A stretch of DNA of 25,812 nucleotides, taken from the NCBI GenBank assembly GCA_910577875.1, contig CAJTNY010000025.1, positions 1-25,812 on the forward strand, written 5' to 3'. This DNA comes from an uncultured Christensenella sp. (GTDB lineage Bacteria; Bacillota; Clostridia; Christensenellales; Borkfalkiaceae). A program made the position numbers and the translations under genes. Under the pieces are notes generated by a model. It saw nothing but the letters and a program-made list of their open reading frames with translations, had not been told where the DNA came from and made no database searches. Below, piece after piece: positions 17,092-23,037 of this stretch (positions are counted from its first letter, which is position 1; each line of letters begins with the position of its first letter).

Positions 17092-17120
17092 TTGCCAAAA
17101 AAAATATAATGTTATATAAT
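17092..17120 (+). promoter_or_regulatory. SigA-type promoter of the corA leader
   Basis: TTGCCA (17092-17097), a 17-nt spacer and a perfect TATAAT (17115-17120). The predicted start near 17127 gives a leader of about 170 nt before corA, long for this window and containing a small ORF plus a terminator. Confidence 0.8.
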
Positions 17121-17160
17121 TAGAATAACTTAGAAAAAATTTTAATTCAAGGAAGCCCTG

Positions 17161-17202
17161 ATGGACCCAAGTAGTTATTATTTATTCAAAAAGATGATTT
17201 AA
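17161..17202 (+). CDS. 13-residue leader peptide upstream of corA
   Basis: An ATG with AAGGAAG about 6 nt upstream opens a 13-codon frame, MDPSSYYLFKKMI, ending TAA at 17200-17202. It begins 34 nt after the predicted transcription start. The Met-Asp-Pro beginning recalls MgtL of Salmonella (Met-Glu-Pro...), where acidic/Pro codons destabilise ribosomes at low Mg2+. The stop codon lies 5 nt before the 5' arm of a possible antiterminator, so a ribosome finishing the ORF would cover that arm. Its size and place point to a regulatory rather than a stable product. Function is inferred; the ORF itself is plain in the sequence. Confidence 0.65.
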   Translation: MDPSSYYLFKKMI

Positions 17203-17206
17203 GATT

Positions 17207-17272
17207 ATTCCGTACAAAAGACGATAAAATTTTTGTTTTCTTTGATGCACGGAATTTTCCGTGCATTTTTTT
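17207..17272 (+). promoter_or_regulatory. Terminator/antiterminator switch before corA
   Basis: The terminator is a 9-bp stem (17245-17253 with 17258-17266), a 4-nt loop and a run of seven T (17266-17272), 28 nt before the corA ATG. A competing helix can form: ATTCCGT at 17207-17213 is the exact complement of ACGGAAT at 17249-17255, which includes the terminator's 5' arm. An inner ACAAAA (17214-17219) can also pair with TTTTGT (17231-17236). The two folds exclude each other. This is an attenuator layout with the small ORF upstream as the likely sensor. Confidence 0.7.
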
Positions 17273-17299
17273 AACAAAATTTTATTGAGGACAAAAGCT

Positions 17300-18298
17300 A
17301 TGGTTAAATTCTTTGCGTCGAACGGCGCACGCGCACCCGAACAAATCGAAGGGTTCAGACCCGACTGCTGGATTGATATGGTAAACCCCAGCGACGACGA
17401 GTGCGACGACGTATCGCTCGTTACGGGAATACCCGAAGATATGATTAAAGCCGCGCTCGACGAAGAAGAACGCGCTCGTACCGAATTCGACGACGGGAAC
17501 AGTATGTTCGTCGTCGACTGTCCGCTTATCGAAGAAAACGACGACGGCGTGGATATATACACCACGCTTCCTCTCGCTGTTATCTATAACGGAAAATGTA
17601 TAGTTACGGTTTGTCTGAAAGGCAACACCATTTTAAAAGATTTCATAACCGGCAGAGAACCCGTCCGCACAGGCAATCCGCTTCATTTCACTCTTGCATT
17701 CCTTTTAGGGAACGCGAAAAGATTTTTGTACTACCTCAAACAAATCGACAGAAAGACGCGGCGCATCCAGAGCGAAATGGAAAAAACAATGCGCAACAGC
17801 GAAATTATTCAGCTTCTCGATTTGCAGAATTCGCTTGTCTACTTCTCCACTTCGCTTAACTCGAACGAACGCGTGCACGAAAAACTGTTCAAAGTCGAAG
17901 GCGTTGCGACTCGAGAAGAATATCTCGATTTGTACGAGGACGTTATTATAGAAAGCAAACAGGCCATCGAAACCTGTAATATCTACAAAAATATTCTCAG
18001 CGTAACAATGGACGCGTACGGCTCTGTCATTTCCAACAACGCCAACAACACTATGAAGACTCTTACGATTATCACAATTCTTCTCGCCGTGCCGACCATG
18101 ATTGCAGGGTTTTGGGGTATGAATATGCCCGTGCCGGGACAGAGCGGAATAAAGTTTTACGAAACGGTATGGTTTTGGCTTGTAGTCGGCGCGACAGTAC
18201 TTATCACGGTCGGTATAGGAGTTTTCCTGTTAAAACGCGACCCGTTCAAAAGAAAACCAAAACAGAAAAAGAGAAAAAAAGAACGCAAAGAAAAATAA
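17300..18298 (+). CDS. corA: CorA family Mg2+ transport protein
   Basis: CorA channels import Mg2+ (also Co2+/Ni2+) as pentamers, with a cytoplasmic funnel and a two-helix membrane pore. From ATG 17300 the protein is 332 residues. The N-terminal alpha/beta domain is acidic (runs of Asp/Glu near 31-65), the long stalk helix covers about 140-250, TM1 about 254-273 with GMN at 273-275 (FWGMNMPVP), and TM2 about 290-312. A strongly basic tail (KRKPKQKKRKKERKEK) follows, as expected for a cytoplasmic C-terminus. A frame opening at GTG 17261 would start inside the terminator stem and is rejected; GAGG lies 9-10 nt before ATG 17300. It is probably the first gene of a three-gene unit under the leader switch. 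Confidence 0.95.
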   Translation: MVKFFASNGARAPEQIEGFRPDCWIDMVNPSDDECDDVSLVTGIPEDMIKAALDEEERARTEFDDGNSMFVVDCPLIEENDDGVDIYTTLPLAVIYNGKCIVTVCLKGNTILKDFITGREPVRTGNPLHFTLAFLLGNAKRFLYYLKQIDRKTRRIQSEMEKTMRNSEIIQLLDLQNSLVYFSTSLNSNERVHEKLFKVEGVATREEYLDLYEDVIIESKQAIETCNIYKNILSVTMDAYGSVISNNANNTMKTLTIITILLAVPTMIAGFWGMNMPVPGQSGIKFYETVWFWLVVGATVLITVGIGVFLLKRDPFKRKPKQKKRKKERKEK

Positions 18299-18332
18299 GA
18301 CTTTTATTTACGACGTATCGCGATAAGAAATT

Positions 18333-18539
18333 ATGCCTATACTTCAATATGTTTGCAAAAACTGCAAAAAGAGCTTCGAAGAGCTTGTAAAAAAATACGA
18401 CGAACCCGTATGCTGCCCCATCTGCGGACGAAGTGCGGAGCGGAGCTATAGCGGAGAGATTTTTTCCGCAACGGGTAAAACGGGCAAAAAATGCAGCGGA
18501 AACTGCAAAACCTGCGGCGGCTGTAACCGTTCCGTTTAA
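18333..18539 (+). CDS. FmdB-like zinc ribbon protein
   Basis: A 68-residue protein that starts MPILQYVCKNC, the hallmark of the FmdB/CxxC_CxxC regulatory-protein family. The ribbon has C8/C11 and C28/C31. A cysteine-rich tail (CSGNCKTCGGC, C54-C64) is also typical. The biochemical role of the family is not established. It starts 34 nt after corA and ends 34 nt before the next gene, with a weak ribosome binding site, so it is likely cotranscribed with both. Confidence 0.85.
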   Translation: MPILQYVCKNCKKSFEELVKKYDEPVCCPICGRSAERSYSGEIFSATGKTGKKCSGNCKTCGGCNRSV

Positions 18540-18573
18540 TCGATATTACCTAATCACCGAATAAAGATATTTT

Positions 18574-19641
18574 ATGAACATCCTTAACTACGCCGAAAAC
18601 AAAAAAGAGAGTTTTGAACAAAGCCCTTTTAACCGCGTCGACGCGGTTATTTTGTGTTGGGTGTCATATTACACTTTCCCCGATTATCTCAAAGGCGAAA
18701 AGAGCGTCGCTCTTAAAGATTTCGGCGAATACGGACTTTTACCAGACAAGCGTATGTACGCGGAAGCGTTTAATCCCAGAAAGAGCAAAAAGCTTTTCCG
18801 TCTGCTCGAAAAAAATCCGAGATATGAAAACCTGGAATTTTGCGACTACTGTGACGAGAGAGACGAAAAGCAAGAAAAACAGTTCGCAGCCGTCTGCATA
18901 AAAATATCCGAAAATAAATATTTCATTGCATTCCGCGGCACAGACCCGTCTTTTACGGGTTGGAAAGAAGACTTCAATCTTGCCTGCCAGTATCCCGTTC
19001 CCTCACAAAAAAGCGCCGCGGAATATCTCAAAACTCAGATGATGAAATTCCCTGACGGCGAATTCTATTGCGGAGGACATTCAAAAGGCGGAAACATTGC
19101 GGTTTATTCTGCGGTATATTCGGATAAAAAATTACAGGACAGAATTATCGGCGTTTTCAATTTCGACGGACCGGGATTTATAAACGACGTATATTCCGAA
19201 TCCGGATACGAAAACGTATCCGATAAAATAATAAAAATCGTACCCCAGTCATCGTTTGTCGGTATGCTTTTGGAAACGCGCGACTGTTACGAAATCGTAA
19301 AGAGCCGTAATTTAAGCATTTTACAGCACGACCCCTTTTCCTGGACTATCAAAGACGACGATTACGTATACCTTAAAGACAGGTCGAAATTTTCAATAAG
19401 GCTTGAAAAAGCAATCAACAAATGGCTTAACGAAATACCCGTTCCGGAGCGTACGCGAATGATTAAAATGGTTTACGGCGCAATTACCGCCTTGGGTATG
19501 AGGGATATTAACGAGTTCAACAGAACGCTTTACAAACAGATACCCGCTCTGTATAAAAGATATAAAAACCTCGGACAGGAAGATAAAATTTTCTTCGACG
19601 AAAAAATCGCAAGGCTCAAACAGCTTTTCGATAATCAATAA
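18574..19641 (+). CDS. Mbeg1-like alpha/beta hydrolase (lipase-like, DUF2974 type)
   Basis: A 355-residue alpha/beta hydrolase with no signal peptide. FIAFRGTDPSFTGWKEDF (about 117-134) is the oxyanion-side motif of the class 3 lipase-like Mbeg1 family. GGHSKGGNIA has the nucleophile S170 in a GHSKG elbow. FNFDGPGF (195-202) holds the likely acid region; a catalytic His is probably in the C-terminal half (candidate LQHDPFSW). Such proteins are common in Clostridia as single cytosolic copies with no settled substrate. It is the last gene before a terminator and probably belongs with corA-fmdB. Confidence 0.82.
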   Translation: MNILNYAENKKESFEQSPFNRVDAVILCWVSYYTFPDYLKGEKSVALKDFGEYGLLPDKRMYAEAFNPRKSKKLFRLLEKNPRYENLEFCDYCDERDEKQEKQFAAVCIKISENKYFIAFRGTDPSFTGWKEDFNLACQYPVPSQKSAAEYLKTQMMKFPDGEFYCGGHSKGGNIAVYSAVYSDKKLQDRIIGVFNFDGPGFINDVYSESGYENVSDKIIKIVPQSSFVGMLLETRDCYEIVKSRNLSILQHDPFSWTIKDDDYVYLKDRSKFSIRLEKAINKWLNEIPVPERTRMIKMVYGAITALGMRDINEFNRTLYKQIPALYKRYKNLGQEDKIFFDEKIARLKQLFDNQ

Positions 19642-19654
19642 TCAATCAAACGCG

Positions 19655-19695
19655 CGGCGCGCCCTGACTTTTCGGACGCGCCGTGAAATTTTTTT
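19655..19695 (+). terminator. Intrinsic terminator after the corA unit
   Basis: A 7-bp G/C stem CGGCGCG (19655-19661) with CGCGCCG (19677-19683), extendable past one mismatch, then a T-run at 19689-19695. Confidence 0.8.
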
Positions 19696-19698
19696 ACA

Positions 19699-19727
19699 TT
19701 GACAAATTATAGAGTTTATGATATACA
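19699..19727 (+). promoter_or_regulatory. SigA-type promoter of the 19756 lipoprotein gene
   Basis: A perfect TTGACA (19699-19704), 17-nt spacer, TATACA (19722-19727) and extended -10 TGA. It starts right at the end of the previous terminator. Confidence 0.85.
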
Positions 19728-19755
19728 TTAAAAAATCAAAGGAGAAAAAAATGAA

Positions 19756-20841
19756 ATGAAAACGATAACTATTAAAGCCGCTATGCTTTCGCTCGCGCTC
19801 GTTCCGTGTTTATGCCTGTTCGCCTGCTCTGATAAAAACGGCGGAAACAACAATAAAAACGGCAACGCCGAAGCGGCGCAAAAACTCGAAAACCAGATAA
19901 CGGCGGCAGACAATACATATAAGGGAATTTACAATCGCGCAGAACGTTGCGGCGGCTTATTTGCGGAAAGTACGCAAAAATCAGCGGTAAAATTCGCTTA
20001 TGCGAAAGAAGGCGACAACGTCGCGGTTTCGACGACCGATACTTCGACTTTGATTGAAAAACTTTACAAAACGGTTCAGGAAGGAAACAAAACGCCTTTC
20101 CCTAACCCATACGCTTTGGATACTTACGCTATAGATTTATTCGCTTATACGCAGATTTCACAGGCTATCGTAAAAACAAAAGGCAAACTTGCTCTTACGG
20201 AAATCTACAAAGTGGATTACGAAGTCAATAGCGACGTTTACGAAAATTTGACGACGGGATTTTGGTCAACCAAGATTCCCGAAGAAATGAATTTTGCGGG
20301 ATTCGACGAGAATTCGAAAAAAATAAACATCACTTTTAAGGCGCGTACTCCCTCGGACAAGGAAAATAACGTTGACAAATTCGAGAAAGTCAATTCCGAA
20401 ATGTATTACATATCCGACAACGATTTCGGATACGCGCAATTTACGTACCGTTACGATAATTCCGGCAATCTCAGAGAAACCGGCTTCGATTATTTCAGTA
20501 TGAAAGACAAATCAATGCTGGAAATCAATATGAGCCCGACCCAAGTAATAAACAACGTTTCATATAATGGAATGCCTGCGTTCACGGGTATGAGCGCCGA
20601 AACGATATTAAATAAAAAAGCGGACATAATAAAATACTTTTATCAGCTTGAAAGCATATTTACGGAACGCACATACGTTCTCGAACAGCAAAATCTCGCG
20701 CTTGCCGTTGAAGCGGGCGTCGAAGGTATAGAGAGCTCTAACGACGATTCAACGGACGGAAAAACGAAATACGTCAAAAAAATTTCAGAAGACGAGTTCT
20801 TTGCCGATTTCGACTACGAAATACTCGAAAAGATGAAATAA
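19756..20841 (+). CDS. Putative lipoprotein of unknown function
   Basis: Not recognised. The 361-residue protein has a lipoprotein signal with lipobox LFAC and C24 as the acylation site. An Asn/Gly/Lys-rich flexible stretch (25-40) follows, then a soluble domain rich in Lys, Asp and aromatic residues with no visible catalytic motif. It ends in an acidic/Lys-rich tail. Its strong promoter and own terminator make it a monocistronic unit. GGAG (19741-19744) is best spaced for an ATG at 19751, which opens only ATG-AAA-TGA; the lipoprotein ATG at 19756 overlaps that mini-ORF and lies 11 nt from GGAG. Reinitiation or a limited initiation rate is possible. Confidence 0.75.
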   Translation: MKTITIKAAMLSLALVPCLCLFACSDKNGGNNNKNGNAEAAQKLENQITAADNTYKGIYNRAERCGGLFAESTQKSAVKFAYAKEGDNVAVSTTDTSTLIEKLYKTVQEGNKTPFPNPYALDTYAIDLFAYTQISQAIVKTKGKLALTEIYKVDYEVNSDVYENLTTGFWSTKIPEEMNFAGFDENSKKINITFKARTPSDKENNVDKFEKVNSEMYYISDNDFGYAQFTYRYDNSGNLRETGFDYFSMKDKSMLEINMSPTQVINNVSYNGMPAFTGMSAETILNKKADIIKYFYQLESIFTERTYVLEQQNLALAVEAGVEGIESSNDDSTDGKTKYVKKISEDEFFADFDYEILEKMK

Positions 20842-20880
20842 TGGCAACCGCTTAAATACTTGCGGACGATAATAGTTTAA

Positions 20881-20925
20881 AATTGCGCCTTACGGAAAAA
20901 ATTCCGTAAGGCGCAATTTTATTGA
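20881..20925 (+). terminator. Strong intrinsic terminator
   Basis: A perfect 17-bp stem (20881-20897 with 20902-20918) with a 4-nt AAAA loop, followed by TTTATT. It closes the lipoprotein gene. Confidence 0.92.
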
Positions 20926-20942
20926 AAATATTTTACTCGTAA

Positions 20943-20972
20943 GTATAAGATTTAATCGGAACGGCAATAAGT
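20943..20972 (+). promoter_or_regulatory. Possible forespore (SigF/SigG-like) promoter for the ywmB-like/spoIIQ pair
   Basis: GTATA (20943-20947), 15 nt, then GGCAATAAGT (20963-20972). This fits the SigF pattern GYWTA / GGNNANAHTR at the -35, the spacer and the first eight -10 positions, but not the last two. No SigA-like promoter is visible in this gap. spoIIQ is under SigF in Bacillus, so the match is meaningful but not proven. Confidence 0.4.
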
Positions 20973-20996
20973 TTTTGCGTAAGGAGGGTAAACACT

Positions 20997-21416
20997 GTGC
21001 GTTTTTTGAAATTGCTGTCAGTCTCCGTTATCGCCGCCGCGTTTATCGTTGCTCTGGCTGTCGTTCCGACGAAACTGTGCTTTGAAAGCGGAGAAAGTTA
21101 TACTTTTTTCTGCGGCGACAGCTCGAAAAACTGCAAGGAAATCACCACCGTCTCAAACGCGGAATTCAAAAAACTGCTGTTGCAGGACATTTGCGGTGAA
21201 AGTACGGTATACAGGAATTTCAATCTCGAAGAATATCTTGAAACCGTCAACGGCGAAGTAGTGTTCGTAGAAAAACTTTCCGACAGTGTAAACTACTACT
21301 GTAAAGCAGACCTGCCTTACTCGGTCAGTCTTTACGGCGAGGAAATCAATTTGCACGTCTGTATAAAATCGGACGCAGTAAAAGTCGCCTCTCCGATAAT
21401 TTTCGGCGGATATTGA
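20997..21416 (+). CDS. Membrane-anchored or secreted protein, possibly YwmB-like
   Basis: A 139-residue protein with one N-terminal hydrophobic helix (about 5-25), a signal or anchor. The C-terminal part (ADLPYSVSLYGEEINLHVCI ... ASPIIFGGY) looks to me like the end of YwmB-family proteins, which occur next to spoIID/spoIIQ in Firmicutes. It is shorter than YwmB, so this may be a reduced member or an unrelated sporulation protein. Four of its five cysteines after the membrane segment could form disulfides. GTG start at 20997 with AAGGAGG (20981-20987) at 9 nt. It lies 48 nt before spoIIQ, apparently in one transcript. Confidence 0.55.
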   Translation: MRFLKLLSVSVIAAAFIVALAVVPTKLCFESGESYTFFCGDSSKNCKEITTVSNAEFKKLLLQDICGESTVYRNFNLEEYLETVNGEVVFVEKLSDSVNYYCKADLPYSVSLYGEEINLHVCIKSDAVKVASPIIFGGY

Positions 21417-21464
21417 ATAAAAATCAAAACCGCTGTCAATATCATTTCTGAAAGGAGTTAAATT

Positions 21465-22109
21465 ATGAAAGAAGAAAACAGAAAAAACAAAAAGAAAATT
21501 TTACTCACCTATTTAATTCTTGCAGCTTGTCTGCTTGTGATTGCAGCCATCACCGTCACGGTAATTTTTACCGTTGACCGCAAACCTGATTTGTCGATTA
21601 ACAATCCTAACGACATTGTCAAACCCGACGACAGCAACAACAATGACAATGAAGAAGACAACGACAACGACGACAACAAACCTACCGATGTTGAAACCGG
21701 CTATAAAATCCCCGTCGAAAATGCAGTCGTTACAACCAAATACGAATTTGCACATAACGAAACTCTCGGTCAGTACAGAGTGCATCAGGGCATAGACTTT
21801 GAAGGCAAGGCGGGCGACAGCGTTTGCGCTGTGCTTGACGGAACTATTACCGAAGTCGTAACCGACAGTACCATCGGCGAAAATTACGTCACCATAAGTC
21901 ACGCAAACGGCGTAACGTCAACGTACAAGTATATCAACGCCAAAGACGGACTCAAAGCGGGTAATACCGTAAAACGCGGTGAAAATATAGGAACCATTGC
22001 CGCGGCAGGCGGGTACGAATTAAAACAGGGCGAGCACCTTCACTTCGAAATGAGTGTAAACGGAAAGTCCGCCGATCCCGAAACTTATCTCGATTTAGTA
22101 GAAAAATAA
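21465..22109 (+). CDS. spoIIQ: SpoIIQ-like membrane-anchored M23 (LytM) protein
   Basis: SpoIIQ is the forespore membrane protein that meets SpoIIIAH across the intermembrane space and is needed for engulfment and the feeding-tube channel. The 214-residue protein has a cytosolic basic N-terminus, one TM (about 12-36), an Asn/Asp-rich linker (about 47-75) and a LytM domain. TLGQYRVHQGIDF (100-112) is very SpoIIQ-like and supplies zinc ligands H107 and D111. GEHLHFEM gives H191 and H193. The second catalytic His of active LytM enzymes (YxH) reads YKY near 155-157, so hydrolase activity is doubtful, as in several SpoIIQ proteins. AGGAG precedes the ATG. An M23 protein without a sporulation role is the alternative. 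Confidence 0.78.
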   Translation: MKEENRKNKKKILLTYLILAACLLVIAAITVTVIFTVDRKPDLSINNPNDIVKPDDSNNNDNEEDNDNDDNKPTDVETGYKIPVENAVVTTKYEFAHNETLGQYRVHQGIDFEGKAGDSVCAVLDGTITEVVTDSTIGENYVTISHANGVTSTYKYINAKDGLKAGNTVKRGENIGTIAAAGGYELKQGEHLHFEMSVNGKSADPETYLDLVEK

Positions 22110-22140
22110 AGATTACACCCTCCCTCTTATCAATTTAAAA

Positions 22141-22183
22141 GCCTCCGAAGCCGCATAAACCGACTTCGGAGGCGAACTTTTAT
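22141..22183 (+). terminator. Intrinsic terminator after spoIIQ
   Basis: A 10-bp stem GCCTCCGAAG (22141-22150) with CTTCGGAGGC (22164-22173) around a 13-nt loop, followed by GAACTTTTATAA. Confidence 0.75.
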
Positions 22184-22360
22184 AACTGTTTTGCATTTAT
22201 TCGTATAAAAATGTTAAAAAATGTAATTTTCTGTAATAAATGATAAATATTCGCAAATATGAATACTAATAACTGAAAATTAACATTTATTTTACTTATT
22301 ATCATAGAATAGTGTTATAAACTAACAAAAATTAAATTTTTAAAATTTTTACAAATGTTA
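22184..22360. other. AT-rich non-coding stretch
   Basis: About 180 nt of very AT-rich sequence between the spoIIQ terminator and the small-peptide promoter. I see no plausible gene. ACTAACAAA occurs at 22321 and again at 22364, 43 nt apart, the second copy overlapping the -35 of the next promoter; this could be an operator pair or an UP-element-like context, but chance is likely in such sequence. Confidence 0.4.
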
Positions 22361-22390
22361 TTGACTAACAAATTAACAAAATGCTATACT
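22361..22390 (+). promoter_or_regulatory. Strong SigA-type promoter of the 22-codon gene
   Basis: TTGACT (22361-22366), 18-nt spacer, TATACT (22385-22390) with extended -10 TGC, preceded by A/T tracts. Predicted start near 22397. Confidence 0.8.
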
Positions 22391-22426
22391 ACAATCGAAA
22401 TTAAGAAAGAAACAAGGAGGCGCATT

Positions 22427-22495
22427 ATGAAATTCGTGAGCTGGTTGCGTTATATAAATAGTCTGTTAAATCCTAATAAACAAGAGAGAAGATAA
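22427..22495 (+). CDS. 22-residue amphipathic basic peptide
   Basis: A 22-codon ORF with a textbook AAGGAGG 6 nt before the ATG. It begins MKFVSWLRYINSLL and ends with a charged tail NPNKQERR. Hydrophobic residues F3, L7, I10 and L14 fall on one helix face, and net charge is positive. It lies alone between a consensus promoter and a perfect 12-bp terminator in a transcript of about 150 nt. No gene follows on the same strand, so it is not a leader. Possible roles are a type I toxin-like or membrane-acting peptide, a signal peptide precursor, or a dual-function small RNA. I do not recognise the sequence. Confidence 0.6.
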   Translation: MKFVSWLRYINSLLNPNKQERR

Positions 22496-22516
22496 AAGAT
22501 AAACAAAAATTTTTAA

Positions 22517-22555
22517 AACATCCCGCAGTATTACTGCGGGATGTTCCTTTTAATT
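22517..22555. terminator. Bidirectional terminator between the small gene and the Rhs island
   Basis: A perfect 12-bp stem (22517-22528 with 22534-22545) with a 5-nt loop. CCTTTTAATT follows on the plus strand and TTAAAAATTTTTG on the minus strand. It can serve both the 22-codon gene and the convergent metallopeptidase-like gene. Confidence 0.88.
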
Positions 22556-22580
22556 AAAACCTTTAATATTTTTGCTCCGT

Positions 22581-23036
22581 TTATAAATTATTTTCGTATA
22601 GATATTCGTCTACTATATAATTCGCCCATCTTGTCGCCATTATTTCAAGACTTCTTTTCGATTTAGTTTCATACTCATAAAAATACCATTGAAAATAATG
22701 CGTCAATTCGTGCGCCAACGCAAAAATGCGATAGTATTTATCGTCTTCCTGCACAAATTTGGTTGCGATATAAATACTCGGATAGTGGAATGTCTTATAT
22801 TCCTCGTTTGAATAAAAAATTCCGTCGCAAAAGCCTCTTTTTTGAGACCTGAATTTGACCATAGAACTAAAAAATATTTTACAACGAATAGGAAACCAGT
22901 ACTTTTTTGTCAGCCAACGGCAAAATTGCTTGCACCATTTTTTCTCTTCCTCGGAAATTCCGTCATCGAAAAATAGTCTAAGCCCTTTTGCATCGCTGTC
23001 GTTATAAAATTCCTTTTCGCTCTTCTCTATCCACAT
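22581..23036 (-). CDS. HExxH metallopeptidase-like protein in the immunity-gene position
   Basis: A 151-residue protein, not recognised as a named family. HELTH (109-113) in IFALAHELTHYFQWYFYEY is a zinc-protease motif, and E131 in RSLEIMATRWA, 18 residues after the second His, fits a gluzincin third ligand. There is no signal peptide. The N-terminal half is Lys/Glu/aromatic-rich. Its ATG lies one nucleotide after the stop of the Rhs tip gene, without a clear ribosome binding site, so translation is coupled. That is the place where polymorphic toxins carry their immunity gene. It may be an unusual immunity protein, a second effector, or a domesticated SprT/ImmA-like peptidase. The sequence is AT-rich, like the rest of the island. 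Confidence 0.75.
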   Translation of the reverse strand: MWIEKSEKEFYNDSDAKGLRLFFDDGISEEEKKWCKQFCRWLTKKYWFPIRCKIFFSSMVKFRSQKRGFCDGIFYSNEEYKTFHYPSIYIATKFVQEDDKYYRIFALAHELTHYFQWYFYEYETKSKRSLEIMATRWANYIVDEYLYENNL

Positions 23037-23037
23037 A

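Noticed and set aside
17261..17299. GTG start for CorA
   Set aside because: It lies inside the terminator stem; the ATG at 17300 has a ribosome binding site and gives the usual protein.
22184..22360. Possible origin or attachment site in the AT-rich gap
   Set aside because: No DnaA-box cluster, no integrase gene and no flanking direct repeats of convincing length were found.
22427..22555. The 22-codon ORF as an attenuator leader peptide
   Set aside because: No gene follows on the plus strand after the terminator; the next genes run in the opposite direction.
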